NCBI GenBank assembly: GCA_964230215.1
Contig: CAXRGQ010000008.1
Span: 186,001-250,000 of the forward strand
Length of the DNA: 64,000 nucleotides
Direction: 5' to 3'
DNA from: JAUILH01 sp964230215
GTDB taxonomy: Bacteria; Bacteroidota; Bacteroidia; Flavobacteriales_D; JAUILH01
The notes beneath the pieces are model-generated. The model was not told where the DNA came from. It did no database searches and worked only from the letters and a program-made list of their open reading frames with translations. Position 1 is the stretch's first letter. The number at the start of each line of letters is the position of its first letter. The position numbers were made by a program, and so were the translations under genes. Positions 34,454 through 42,753 of this stretch are shown in pieces.

Positions 34454-34621
34454 ATGAAATCAAACAAAAAATACCTGAGTATAGCTTTCCTTCTAATGAT
34501 AGCTGTTAGTTTGAGTTCTTGTGGTCTGTTCAGAAAGAAAAATCGTTGCAATACATGCCCAAAATGGGATGACATGCCAGCAGCTCACAGTGAAGAACTT
34601 CCAGCAGATTGTATGGAATAG
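34454..34621 (+). CDS. Small lipoprotein, 55 aa (first of a tandem pair)
   Basis: Short gene with a lipoprotein signal: MKSNKK, hydrophobic core, then SLSSC lipobox with Cys 23. The mature peptide is about 33 residues: CGLFRKKNRCNTCPKW then an acidic tail. The first residues after the lipid-bearing Cys (GLFRKK) and the paired C-x-x-C-P motif recur in the next gene, so the two look like duplicates. Function unknown. The two inner cysteines could bind metal or form a disulfide (inference). Preceded by an exact -7 element, so it is likely the first gene of the unit leading to the aminotransferase and manC. Confidence 0.75.
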   Translation: MKSNKKYLSIAFLLMIAVSLSSCGLFRKKNRCNTCPKWDDMPAAHSEELPADCME

Positions 34622-34645
34622 TTGCATTCCGTGTCCCTATAAAGT

Positions 34646-34795
34646 ATGAAGAGAAGACATTTAGCCTATTATATCTTACTATCCATAGTAATCTGTATCG
34701 CGTTTAGCTCATGCCGATTATTTAAGAAAGATGACTGTGATTGCCCACGTGCACTAGATGAAGCTAGTCCGCATCCTATTGAAAGCAATCATTAA
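34646..34795 (+). CDS. Small lipoprotein, 49 aa (second of a tandem pair)
   Basis: Starts 24 bp after the preceding lipoprotein. MKRRHLAYYILL..., lipobox AFSSC, mature start CRLFKKDDCDCPRAL. It shares the SSC-x-LF-(R/K)K...C-x(1-2)-CP layout with its neighbour but the rest has diverged. It ends 79 bp before the aminotransferase. I know of similar tiny Cys-containing lipoproteins in other Bacteroidota genomes but no function for them. Confidence 0.7.
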   Translation: MKRRHLAYYILLSIVICIAFSSCRLFKKDDCDCPRALDEASPHPIESNH

Positions 34796-34874
34796 TTTAC
34801 TGCAATTAATTGCTTAATTACGTGGATAATGGCTTGCTTATCCTTAAATTCGCGCTCGAATTAAAACAAACTAC

Positions 34875-36155
34875 GTGGAACTAGAGCAAGCAGTGGACTA
34901 CAAGTTATCTCAAATGGCTGAGAAGCTCGTGGGTTCAGAAATCATCAAACTATCAGGAGAAGTAAAGAAACTTCAAGCCCAGGGTGAAGACATTAAAAAT
35001 CTTACTATTGGTGACTTTAACCCTGATATTTTCCCAATTCCCAGCGAATTAAGAGAAGGTATTATTAATGCATACAAGGATAATCATACTAATTATCCTG
35101 CAGCAAATGGTATCGAACCTTTAAGAAATTCGATATCTGCCTACTTAAAGCACTACGGAAATCTTGACTATTCGGCTGATGAGATTTTGGTGGCTGGTGG
35201 TGCTAGACCCATGATTTATGCATGTTACCAGGCAGTAGTGGATGCAGGAGATGATGTGATATTTCCTGTACCATCGTGGAACAACAATCACTACACTCAC
35301 CTTGCTCATGGTAATCCAATATTCATAGAAGCACGTGCTGAGAATAAATTCATGCCAACTGCTGAGGATATTAAACCTCATATTTCAAGCGCTAGTTTAA
35401 TTGCTATCTGTTCACCATTAAATCCGACTGGTACAACAATTAGCAGAGAAAACCTGGAAGCAATTTGCGATTTGGTTATAGAAGAGAATAAGCGCAGAGG
35501 CCCTGGAAGCAAGCCAGTTTATTTATTATATGATCAAATCTACTGGATGCTCACAATGGAGAGTACTGTGCATTTTGATCCTGTTAGTTTGCGTCCTGAA
35601 ATGCGAAACTTCACCTTGTTTATTGATGGAATGTCGAAAGCTTTTGCATGTACAGGCGTTCGCGTAGGATGGGCTTTTGGCCCACAAAAACTCATCAATA
35701 AGATGAAAGCAATACTTGGCCACGTTGGTGCTTGGTCACCAAAAGCTGAGCAAGTGGCAAGCGCTGAGTATCTCGCAAACATACCTGCTATTGATACTTA
35801 TATATCAACAATTAGAAAGGACATTCAAACTAGATTAGACGGCTTTCATTCGGCATTTCAATCCTTGAAAAGCGCAGGTCATCCTGTAGACTCAATTGCA
35901 CCTGAGGCGGCTATGTATTTAACTGTTAGCATTGATGTAATGGGAATGAAAAAGGATGACGGCAGTGAACTTTCAACTATGGAAGATGTTGCCAAGTACC
36001 TTATTAATGAAGCAAAAGTAGCCATCGTGCCTTTCTATGCTTTTGGAGCAGATAGAAATTCACCTTGGTTTAGATTAAGTATTGGCACCACAGCGTTGGA
36101 GGATATTGAAACTGTTAAAAGCGGAATCGAAAGCGCACTTAGAAAATTATCATGA
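34875..36155 (+). CDS. Class I/II pyridoxal-phosphate aminotransferase
   Basis: 426 aa from GTG 34875; the ATG at 34914 (MAEKLVGSEIIKL) is a possible alternative. Fold type I marks: LTIGDFNPD near the N terminus, NYPAANGIEPLRNSI, SPLNPTGT, LYDQIYW (PLP ring contact), and the Schiff-base lysine about 255 in DGMSKAFACTGVRVGWAFGP, followed by WFRLSIGT with the carboxylate-binding Arg. Likely an aspartate- or aromatic-type transaminase; substrate not determined. It overlaps manC by 4 bp (ATGA). Confidence 0.88.
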   Translation: MELEQAVDYKLSQMAEKLVGSEIIKLSGEVKKLQAQGEDIKNLTIGDFNPDIFPIPSELREGIINAYKDNHTNYPAANGIEPLRNSISAYLKHYGNLDYSADEILVAGGARPMIYACYQAVVDAGDDVIFPVPSWNNNHYTHLAHGNPIFIEARAENKFMPTAEDIKPHISSASLIAICSPLNPTGTTISRENLEAICDLVIEENKRRGPGSKPVYLLYDQIYWMLTMESTVHFDPVSLRPEMRNFTLFIDGMSKAFACTGVRVGWAFGPQKLINKMKAILGHVGAWSPKAEQVASAEYLANIPAIDTYISTIRKDIQTRLDGFHSAFQSLKSAGHPVDSIAPEAAMYLTVSIDVMGMKKDDGSELSTMEDVAKYLINEAKVAIVPFYAFGADRNSPWFRLSIGTTALEDIETVKSGIESALRKLS

Positions 36156-37237
36156 CGGATAAGAACACATATGGAGTAATCATGGCAGGCGGAATCGGGA
36201 GTAGATTCTGGCCGATGAGCAAGACTTCTAACCCAAAACAATTTCTAGATATTCTTGGAACAGGAGAGACACTTATCCAAATGACGTATGAGCGTTTTCT
36301 TAAAACTTGTCCTCGTGAGAATATTTTTGTAGTGACCAACGCTCAGTATAAAGACTTGGTTTTGGGACAACTACATGGTTTATCGGATGATCAGGTATTG
36401 TGCGAGCCGAGCCGTAGAAACACGGCGCCATGTGTAGCATATGCTGCATATAAAATTCATGCGCTTAATCCTGATGCGAATATTATTGTAGCTCCTTCAG
36501 ATCACTTGATTCTCAATACTGAGGAGTATGTACAGATATTAAAACTTGCGCTTAATAAAGCCGAGTCAGGTAATTTCCTGTTGACGTTGGGTATTAAACC
36601 CAGTCGCCCTGATACGGGTTATGGATACATCCAGTTTATGGATGCAGAGGATTCTGCCATGGTGAGAAAAGTGAAGACATTCACGGAAAAACCCAACCAT
36701 GATTTGGCACAAACATTCCTTGATAGCGGAGACTTTTTCTGGAATTCGGGCATTTTTATTTTCTCGTCTAAATCAATAATGGATGCCTTCAATAAGCATT
36801 TACGTGAGGTAGGTGATTTATTTGCTGGAGGCATGGAAGTTTACAATACGCCAAAAGAAGCAGAACATATACGAGATGTTTACGCTGTATGTAAGAATAT
36901 TTCTATTGATTATGGTATTCTAGAAAAGGCCGATAACGTTCATGTAGTGTTGTCTGACTTTGGTTGGAGCGATTTAGGAACGTGGGGCTCGCTTTACACT
37001 CATCTGGATCATGATGGAAATGGTAACGCATGTGTGGGAGATGAAATTAGAATGTATGACAGCGAAAACTGTGTAGTAAATATCCCAAAAGGTAAACTGG
37101 CGGTTATTCAAGGTTTAGAAGATTATATTATTGTAGATACACATCAAACCTTATTGATCGTTCGCAAGCACGATGAGCAAAAGATTAAGCAATTTGTGAC
37201 GGACTTAAAGGCGGATAAAAAAGACTCGTACGTCTAG
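36152..37237 (+). CDS. manC: Mannose-1-phosphate guanylyltransferase
   Basis: 361 aa. Makes GDP-mannose from GTP and mannose-1-phosphate. Seen: VIMAGGIGSRFWPMSK near residue 10 (nucleotide-binding GGxGxRxWP), SRRNTAPCVAYAA, VAPSDHLI, the FTEKPNHD motif near 180 and NSGIFIF. The protein ends before the cupin isomerase domain of bifunctional ManC/AlgA, so it is the single-function form. Its product is the substrate of gmd at the left edge. Its stop codon and that of the convergent CAP gene share the four bases CTAG. Confidence 0.94.
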   Translation: MTDKNTYGVIMAGGIGSRFWPMSKTSNPKQFLDILGTGETLIQMTYERFLKTCPRENIFVVTNAQYKDLVLGQLHGLSDDQVLCEPSRRNTAPCVAYAAYKIHALNPDANIIVAPSDHLILNTEEYVQILKLALNKAESGNFLLTLGIKPSRPDTGYGYIQFMDAEDSAMVRKVKTFTEKPNHDLAQTFLDSGDFFWNSGIFIFSSKSIMDAFNKHLREVGDLFAGGMEVYNTPKEAEHIRDVYAVCKNISIDYGILEKADNVHVVLSDFGWSDLGTWGSLYTHLDHDGNGNACVGDEIRMYDSENCVVNIPKGKLAVIQGLEDYIIVDTHQTLLIVRKHDEQKIKQFVTDLKADKKDSYV

Positions 37238-39861
37238 TCTTCCCAGTCTTCAGGACGTTGTGCGTAGTTTTTAATTTTAGCACATTCTTTACAATACATA
37301 TTACGTAGAGTCTCATTGTCGAATAACTGAAAACTAAGATTGCACGGCCCAACGAACATTGAGCACCATTCTTCTTTGCTTAATTTTTGACGAGAATTCA
37401 TTAATGCCTCATAAAAATCTGTTTCTGGATACTCTTCTTTGTGCTGAAACATAATTTTATAGAACAACTGTAGCGCCGGTGGATATGGTTTCTCTTTGTT
37501 TACAATCCCAATTAAGGCCTGGTAAGCCAAGTCTTCTTGTTCTCCCCAAGCAAAGAAGGATGCCAACTTATACATCTCTTGATCGTTGGATGGGTGCTCC
37601 ATAAAATGTGTCAGTAAGGCTACCATGGATGAGCGCATGGCCTCATCATCTCGACTGGCTCTTTTGGAGAAGTGCGTGTGATTAGCATTTGCAATATGAT
37701 AGTTTACCAAGAGTTTGTTCACTAATTCTCTTGTGGTGTCTGTTTTAGCTACTTTTTGCAGAACTGTTAGGTCGTCTACTAAGCGACTAATATCTCCTTG
37801 ATAGGGTAGTCGTGACTTCCAATTTCGGATAAGATAATTCATTACATCATATCTTATTTCAAATGATGAAATCCCTAATCGATCTAGTTGGTTTAGCTGG
37901 GTGTAGAAGTTCGTTTCCCATTGTTCGTTACCTTCACCAGAACCATGAATATCTAAATCATACCATAGATGGTCTTTAATGAGTTTTGAATAATCCTGAG
38001 TAAGTGGAACGGTAAGTTTGGCAAAAAGATTAGTATCAATTTTACCAGCTTTAATTAAATGGTAGGTATACCACTGAATACTCGCCATGGTGTCTAAATT
38101 CAATTTGGCTTCTTTGGTCATCCCAAGCGAGCCTATGTCCTTAATAACCGAATCTTTGTAGCGCGAGAATTCATTTATCAGAAAATCACCAACCCCTGCA
38201 TCTGTGATATCTAATTTTACTGTTAAAGTAATTTGAGCATAGCGTTGTTCTGCTAGATATGGCTCGATTTTCTTTGCGTAGTCTCGATCGCTCAGTTTAT
38301 TGCGAATTTGCTCATGTGACAGTTCTCTTAAGTCTGATAGATCGTCTTCTGTGCTAATCTGTTTTTCAAATACCTTCCAATTTTCGCTGGTAGTAATATC
38401 CGATTGGATCTCTGATCTTTGTTTGTCTTCCAGAGCTCTAACAATACTAATAGCTCTTTTTTTCTGGAGCGCTTCATTAATACTTTTACTTCCTTCTAAT
38501 GACGAGAAGGCTTTTATTTTGGCACCTTGAATCGAGAATGACTCGGAGCTCACTGAGTCGAGTAAGGGCTTTATGTCTTCGTAGGCATATTTGAATTTCC
38601 CCTGTTCAAACGGAACTCTAAACGCTAATTCTTGTTCCCTTGGGTTTACACCGTACTGATATTTATTCAGTTTAGTTAGGTAGGGCACATCATAAAAAAG
38701 CTCCATTTCATCTCCGCAAACGTTGGTAAGATGCATCACTCGGCATATTTTTTTCTTCTGAATCACTAGGACATTAACTTCCTGGTATCCCTCGAGATCA
38801 CGGGGCATTCTGCCCAAGGTGTACTCAAAATGTGTTGCTTCATTCTTGTTCCGCATGCGATGGAACCATTTATAGCCACTCCGTTTAAAGCCTTTTTTTA
38901 AATCTTTTCGGTAAAGAGGTTCAGTTATAGTGCCATTCAACAAGCTTTGATTGTTCCTTCTGGATGGTAAGGTGTAGAACTCATTATTGCCGCAATCAAC
39001 TGGTTTGTATGGCACAAACTCTAAGGCTAAACCATTTTTTCGATGGTCTAGTAGGGCATACATCATTTCCAAGTTAGGAGAGTAGAATACAATACGTCTA
39101 CCTTTTATTTGAAGTTTGTTTTTATATAAAGCCGTATCGATAGCCACATTACATGATTGACATAGCTCAAGCGAGTCATCTGGGGCTTTAAGGCGAAATG
39201 GGTATTTCTCTGGCTTTGGCTTGGCAGGCACATCTTTTAGGGACGTATACTGCTTTTCTGGCGTCCAATTACTATAGGGGAACATGGACGTGTTTTCAAT
39301 GAAATTGTATTTAAACTGAACCTCAGCGAATACTTGGGCTACACGAATTTCTTGACGGGCAGTGTCAATACTCAGGGCTAAACCAGTTACCTCATAGTTT
39401 GGGGTAATCATATTCGCATAATGACCTTTGGAGTTAATCCATCCGTTAACGATATCCTTGGCTAAGTCTGCGTAAGAATTATTATAGTATTCATTGCCTT
39501 TTTTATCACGCATTCTCTTGTTGATATAAGTCCTTCCTAAATTCTCACCAGCTAGGTAGTTGACCCCACCATAAAAATTAACACGATCCTGCGGCTTTTC
39601 TTTTTGAGGACTACGGACTTGATTATGAGAAAACGACTTTTCCTTAACCATGTATTCCGAATGATCTTTTGCCGCCAAAAAACATGTTGAATCATTCGCC
39701 AAGGGTTTTAGGTTAAGCGAAATTCGGACGCTGTCTACCTTCTCTTTAATTAGATGCTCTAAATACTTAGTGTTAATGTTTGTTGGTGTAACCTGATCTT
39801 GGGGAGATTGAGCATTGGCCGTCAAGCCGATCAGAACAGATATAGCCAATAATAATCTCAA
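37234..39861 (-). CDS. Large secreted CAP-domain protein with OmpA-like region
   Basis: 875 aa. Signal peptide RLLLAISVLIGLTANAQ. A CAP (SCP/PR-1) domain lies at about 35-175: DSTCFLAAKDHSEYM, SFSHNQ, AGENL and NGWINSKGHYANMITPNY carry the conserved His, Glu and His of the CAP cavity. About 444-560 resembles the variant OmpA-like repeat of Bacteroidota proteins (IKAFSSLEGSKSINEALQKKRA, then LAEQRYAQITL). The remainder is helical and ends with several cysteines (CSMFVGPCNLS, YCKECAK). It follows the outer membrane protein gene without a gap, so they probably act together in the periplasm or at the surface. Role unknown. Confidence 0.84.
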   Translation of the reverse strand: MRLLLAISVLIGLTANAQSPQDQVTPTNINTKYLEHLIKEKVDSVRISLNLKPLANDSTCFLAAKDHSEYMVKEKSFSHNQVRSPQKEKPQDRVNFYGGVNYLAGENLGRTYINKRMRDKKGNEYYNNSYADLAKDIVNGWINSKGHYANMITPNYEVTGLALSIDTARQEIRVAQVFAEVQFKYNFIENTSMFPYSNWTPEKQYTSLKDVPAKPKPEKYPFRLKAPDDSLELCQSCNVAIDTALYKNKLQIKGRRIVFYSPNLEMMYALLDHRKNGLALEFVPYKPVDCGNNEFYTLPSRRNNQSLLNGTITEPLYRKDLKKGFKRSGYKWFHRMRNKNEATHFEYTLGRMPRDLEGYQEVNVLVIQKKKICRVMHLTNVCGDEMELFYDVPYLTKLNKYQYGVNPREQELAFRVPFEQGKFKYAYEDIKPLLDSVSSESFSIQGAKIKAFSSLEGSKSINEALQKKRAISIVRALEDKQRSEIQSDITTSENWKVFEKQISTEDDLSDLRELSHEQIRNKLSDRDYAKKIEPYLAEQRYAQITLTVKLDITDAGVGDFLINEFSRYKDSVIKDIGSLGMTKEAKLNLDTMASIQWYTYHLIKAGKIDTNLFAKLTVPLTQDYSKLIKDHLWYDLDIHGSGEGNEQWETNFYTQLNQLDRLGISSFEIRYDVMNYLIRNWKSRLPYQGDISRLVDDLTVLQKVAKTDTTRELVNKLLVNYHIANANHTHFSKRASRDDEAMRSSMVALLTHFMEHPSNDQEMYKLASFFAWGEQEDLAYQALIGIVNKEKPYPPALQLFYKIMFQHKEEYPETDFYEALMNSRQKLSKEEWCSMFVGPCNLSFQLFDNETLRNMYCKECAKIKNYAQRPEDWED

Positions 39862-40503
39862 CTACTTAATATTGATGGGGTAATAGAGCAAGATCTGAAA
39901 CCAGCGATTGTAGTCGTAATGATGATTATCTGCTGGTAAATCAGGTTGATATAAGGGTACAAGACCGTGACTATAAGAAATATACCATTTCAGATTCTCT
40001 TTCAAGAAAGGGCTATCAAGTGACACGCCGATTCTAGGTGCTAAATCTAATAGGTTGTAATGACCATTAGCATCTTCAATCTTAGGATTGAACGTTGTTG
40101 TAAGTCTATTTCCGTTTTGTGAGGTACTTATTTTCCATCCATTTATCCAATACCCAATATTCACTCCTGCAAATACGCGGATTGAAGGTTTAATACTAAA
40201 GTTTATGTCTAGTGGCGTGTCAAGGTAGCTGTTCCATTCGGATGATCTTAAACCAGATACATTACGAGAATTAACCCCTTTGATACTGTATAGAACTTTC
40301 GGTTTAAAGGACCAGCCAGTGGTTAGATAGATATCAGCCCCAATTCCCCCCACAGGTCTAAAACCAGGTTTGTGTGATTCGCCGGCACCACCAAAGTAGT
40401 TTATCCACGCATAATTAGTCCCAAGAGTTGGCTCCCAGGTGACTTGTGTAGTGGCTTTAAATGATAAAACTATTATACACGATATTATTGCGAGATACTT
40501 CAT
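39862..40503 (-). CDS. Putative outer membrane beta-barrel protein
   Basis: 213 aa. Signal peptide (KYLAIISCIIVLSF, cleavage near KATTQ), then alternating amphipathic strands typical of small barrels: GGIGADIYLTTGWSFKPKVLYS, VFAGVNIGYWING, NLKWYISYSHGLVPLY, ending in RWFQILLYYPINIK. This resembles the PorT/OMP_b-brl families of Bacteroidota but without decisive motifs. A near-consensus GATATTTG lies 5 nt before the ATG. First gene of a two-gene unit with the CAP-domain protein. Confidence 0.72.
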   Translation of the reverse strand: MKYLAIISCIIVLSFKATTQVTWEPTLGTNYAWINYFGGAGESHKPGFRPVGGIGADIYLTTGWSFKPKVLYSIKGVNSRNVSGLRSSEWNSYLDTPLDINFSIKPSIRVFAGVNIGYWINGWKISTSQNGNRLTTTFNPKIEDANGHYNLLDLAPRIGVSLDSPFLKENLKWYISYSHGLVPLYQPDLPADNHHYDYNRWFQILLYYPINIK

Positions 40504-40554
40504 CAGTACAAATATCTTAAATAAAATCCCTCAATCATAGTGTCTAGGAGATTC

Positions 40555-41541
40555 TTAAATATCCGTAATTACATCAAATCCTTTAAAACTTCCAACAAAG
40601 GCTAATCCATAAACACAGTTGGCTATGTTTTTATCTTTTATTTTTCCTGCAATTTCATTCATAGTTGCCCCTGACCCTACTGCATCATCTATTAAGAGTA
40701 CCTTATTGTATCTTTTGCGATCAATTACAGCGAAAGAGTTACGCGCGTTTTCGATTCTATCATCGATTTTGTTTAACGATTTTTGTGGTATGGGAATGAG
40801 GCCATTTATTTTTTGAATATTTACTTTAGGAAGAGGAATATTTAATGCATTTTCTATATAACTCATTATTTGTGTTTCTCTTCGTATCGTTGGGGGTACA
40901 AATGATACGGCATCAAAGTTTTCTTCGGAAATAAATTCTTTGATTTTTTCTTCCGTTTCTTTTAGAAGTTCTTTCATCAAATATTTATTTTGACCAAGTT
41001 TAGCATAATGAAGTAGCACACCTAACTTGGTTTTTCCAAATCGTTCTATTGCGTAAAAATCTAGATAATAAATCTGATCTAAGTAACAGTTGTTTTTGTA
41101 GGTGTTTTGAAGTTTTTTAGTGCCATTTATTAGCCCATTTTTTTCTTTATATTTTTTGTATTTATTGAGAGTTGAAATGTATTCTAAAACGGTTTTTTTG
41201 AAGGGTTGATGTCGTTTGTCGCACCATTTTCTAAACCCTGTTAGGCCATAATCTATTTCTCCAATCGCTGAGATATTCAGAAAATTATCTGACATAAAAT
41301 CTATTGTCTTTTGATCAAAATCAACTGAGGTTTCCGATATGGTTGAATGCCCTTCATTAGTGGTTTTACGGTAAATTGTTTTAGGTGCCTTGCCGATTTT
41401 AATAATTTCATTTGAGTCAATTAGTTGTTTTAAGGCGATATGGATCATTTGTTTTGAGGCTCCAGTATAATCCACCAATTCTTTTACCGAATAATCAAGG
41501 TTTTTCTCGAATAATTGGAGTATTTGTTCTTTTATAGTCAT
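40555..41541 (-). CDS. Winged-helix/phosphoribosyltransferase fusion protein
   Basis: 328 aa from the ATG at 41541 (a TTG 18 nt earlier would sit almost at the transcription start). Residues about 1-60 form a winged helix-turn-helix (IKEQILQLFEKNLDYSV, then ELVDYTGASKQMIHIALKQLID). The C-terminal half is a type I PRTase: SFVPPTIRRETQIM and the PRPP loop VLLIDDAVGSGATMNEIA with the two adjacent acidic residues. The linker has FYAIERFGKTKLGVLLHYAK. No purine/pyrimidine operon is nearby. The gene looks more A/T-rich than its neighbours by eye. A ligand-sensing transcription factor or a defence-associated PRTase are both possible (inference); wHTH-linked PRTases have, as I recall, been discussed in conflict-system work. 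Confidence 0.78.
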   Translation of the reverse strand: MTIKEQILQLFEKNLDYSVKELVDYTGASKQMIHIALKQLIDSNEIIKIGKAPKTIYRKTTNEGHSTISETSVDFDQKTIDFMSDNFLNISAIGEIDYGLTGFRKWCDKRHQPFKKTVLEYISTLNKYKKYKEKNGLINGTKKLQNTYKNNCYLDQIYYLDFYAIERFGKTKLGVLLHYAKLGQNKYLMKELLKETEEKIKEFISEENFDAVSFVPPTIRRETQIMSYIENALNIPLPKVNIQKINGLIPIPQKSLNKIDDRIENARNSFAVIDRKRYNKVLLIDDAVGSGATMNEIAGKIKDKNIANCVYGLAFVGSFKGFDVITDI

Positions 41542-41571
41542 TTTACAATTTACAGTCAATAGTCAAATATA
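41535..41571 (-). promoter_or_regulatory. Promoter and operator-like repeats of the wHTH-PRTase gene
   Basis: On the minus strand an exact TATATTTG -7 element (41564-41571) runs into two adjacent heptamers, TTGACTA (41560-41566) and TTGACTG (41553-41559); a third, one-mismatch copy (ATGACTA, 41535-41541) includes the start codon. The layout suits autoregulation by the wHTH domain (inference). Confidence 0.5.
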
Positions 41572-41631
41572 AAACAAAATTGCATAGCTTGTAGGAATTT
41601 GAACTATACTAGGACTCTTGAGAAACTAAAT

Positions 41632-42753
41632 TTATTTGAACAGCTTAAGTTTAATGACGTGCCCCTTGCCATCAGCTAACCAAGCAATATTTGAGTAAGG
41701 CGCGAATTCTACTACATTATACCCTGTCGAGTCAATAGTTTTCCATGACTGACCATAGTCGTAGGATATGTCAGTGCCAGAGCTGCCTGTGCATACCCAT
41801 AGTTGAGTGTTTTTGTATTCGCTATAGGCAACACAAGAGCGATACCCATTTGGAATAGCTCCTTCATGAAGTTCCCAGCTTTCACCATAATCATTGGTAA
41901 TACTGAGCACACTATCAGACTCAATGTGTTCCCAATTTCCACCTACTGCCATGCCAACTCCAGATGATGACATAGCTAATGAATACACTCCATTCCCTGG
42001 GTTATTATCTGGAAGTTTAGACTCAACTGCCCCCCAAGAAACACCGTAATCATTAGTATAAAATATCCATGAATGTTTTCCTCCAGTAGCAATCCATGCT
42101 TTGCCGTCGTCGCCGAGAGCTATGCTTGTTCCGCTTGCAGCAAAACCTGCGGTGCCATCTGCACTTGGTGTGATTTTAGAAGCAATGCGACTCCATGATT
42201 CACCCCCATCGGACGTCTCAAGCAGAAAAATCAATCCATCCACCGGGTCTCCAAATACTAGACCTCTATTGTCATCCCAAAATTCAATGGCATCCATGAA
42301 AATTAAGGAGTCATCGTTGTGATAGACTTTTTTCCAGTTTGAGCCCCAATTACTGGTTTTATAAATCTTACCGGGAGAGCCAATTGAGATTACTATCGCT
42401 GTGGAGTCGTTTAAGGCTGTAATATCCCTGAAATCACAGTTTGGACAGTCTTCAATCGTGAATGCCTTCCAGTTTTCACCGCCATTTAAACTAAGTGCCA
42501 CGGTGCTGTTGGATCCACTCAACCATATTACATCTTCTGATAAAACATGCATTCCACGATAGCTGTTGTTTCCAGCAACACGAATCAAGCCTTCTGATTG
42601 ATCAACTAAATTTGATTGGAATGAAGCTGATCCGACAGAAATAGAATCTGCTTGTTCTCCTTGTGCGGTTTTTTCAGAAACAGAATTGGGGGAATCATTT
42701 CCACATGAAAACAGGATTCCCCCAATTAATAGTATAATAAAATGAAGTCTCAT
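41632..42753 (-). CDS. BNR/YCF48-like repeat lipoprotein
   Basis: 373 aa. Lipoprotein signal with lipobox ILFSC, mature start CGNDSPNS. The body has about seven repeats of a seven-bladed propeller, each with an Asp-box-like S-x-D-x-G-x-x-W pattern: SLNGGENWKAF, TSNWGSNWKKV, TSDGGESWSRI, TNDYGVSWGA, TNDYGESWELH, SYDYGQSWKTI. Such proteins include sialidase-like and photosystem assembly factor (YCF48) relatives; no sialidase catalytic set seen. Its ATG overlaps the fumC stop by one base, so it is co-transcribed with fumC. Confidence 0.85.
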   Translation of the reverse strand: MRLHFIILLIGGILFSCGNDSPNSVSEKTAQGEQADSISVGSASFQSNLVDQSEGLIRVAGNNSYRGMHVLSEDVIWLSGSNSTVALSLNGGENWKAFTIEDCPNCDFRDITALNDSTAIVISIGSPGKIYKTSNWGSNWKKVYHNDDSLIFMDAIEFWDDNRGLVFGDPVDGLIFLLETSDGGESWSRIASKITPSADGTAGFAASGTSIALGDDGKAWIATGGKHSWIFYTNDYGVSWGAVESKLPDNNPGNGVYSLAMSSSGVGMAVGGNWEHIESDSVLSITNDYGESWELHEGAIPNGYRSCVAYSEYKNTQLWVCTGSSGTDISYDYGQSWKTIDSTGYNVVEFAPYSNIAWLADGKGHVIKLKLFK

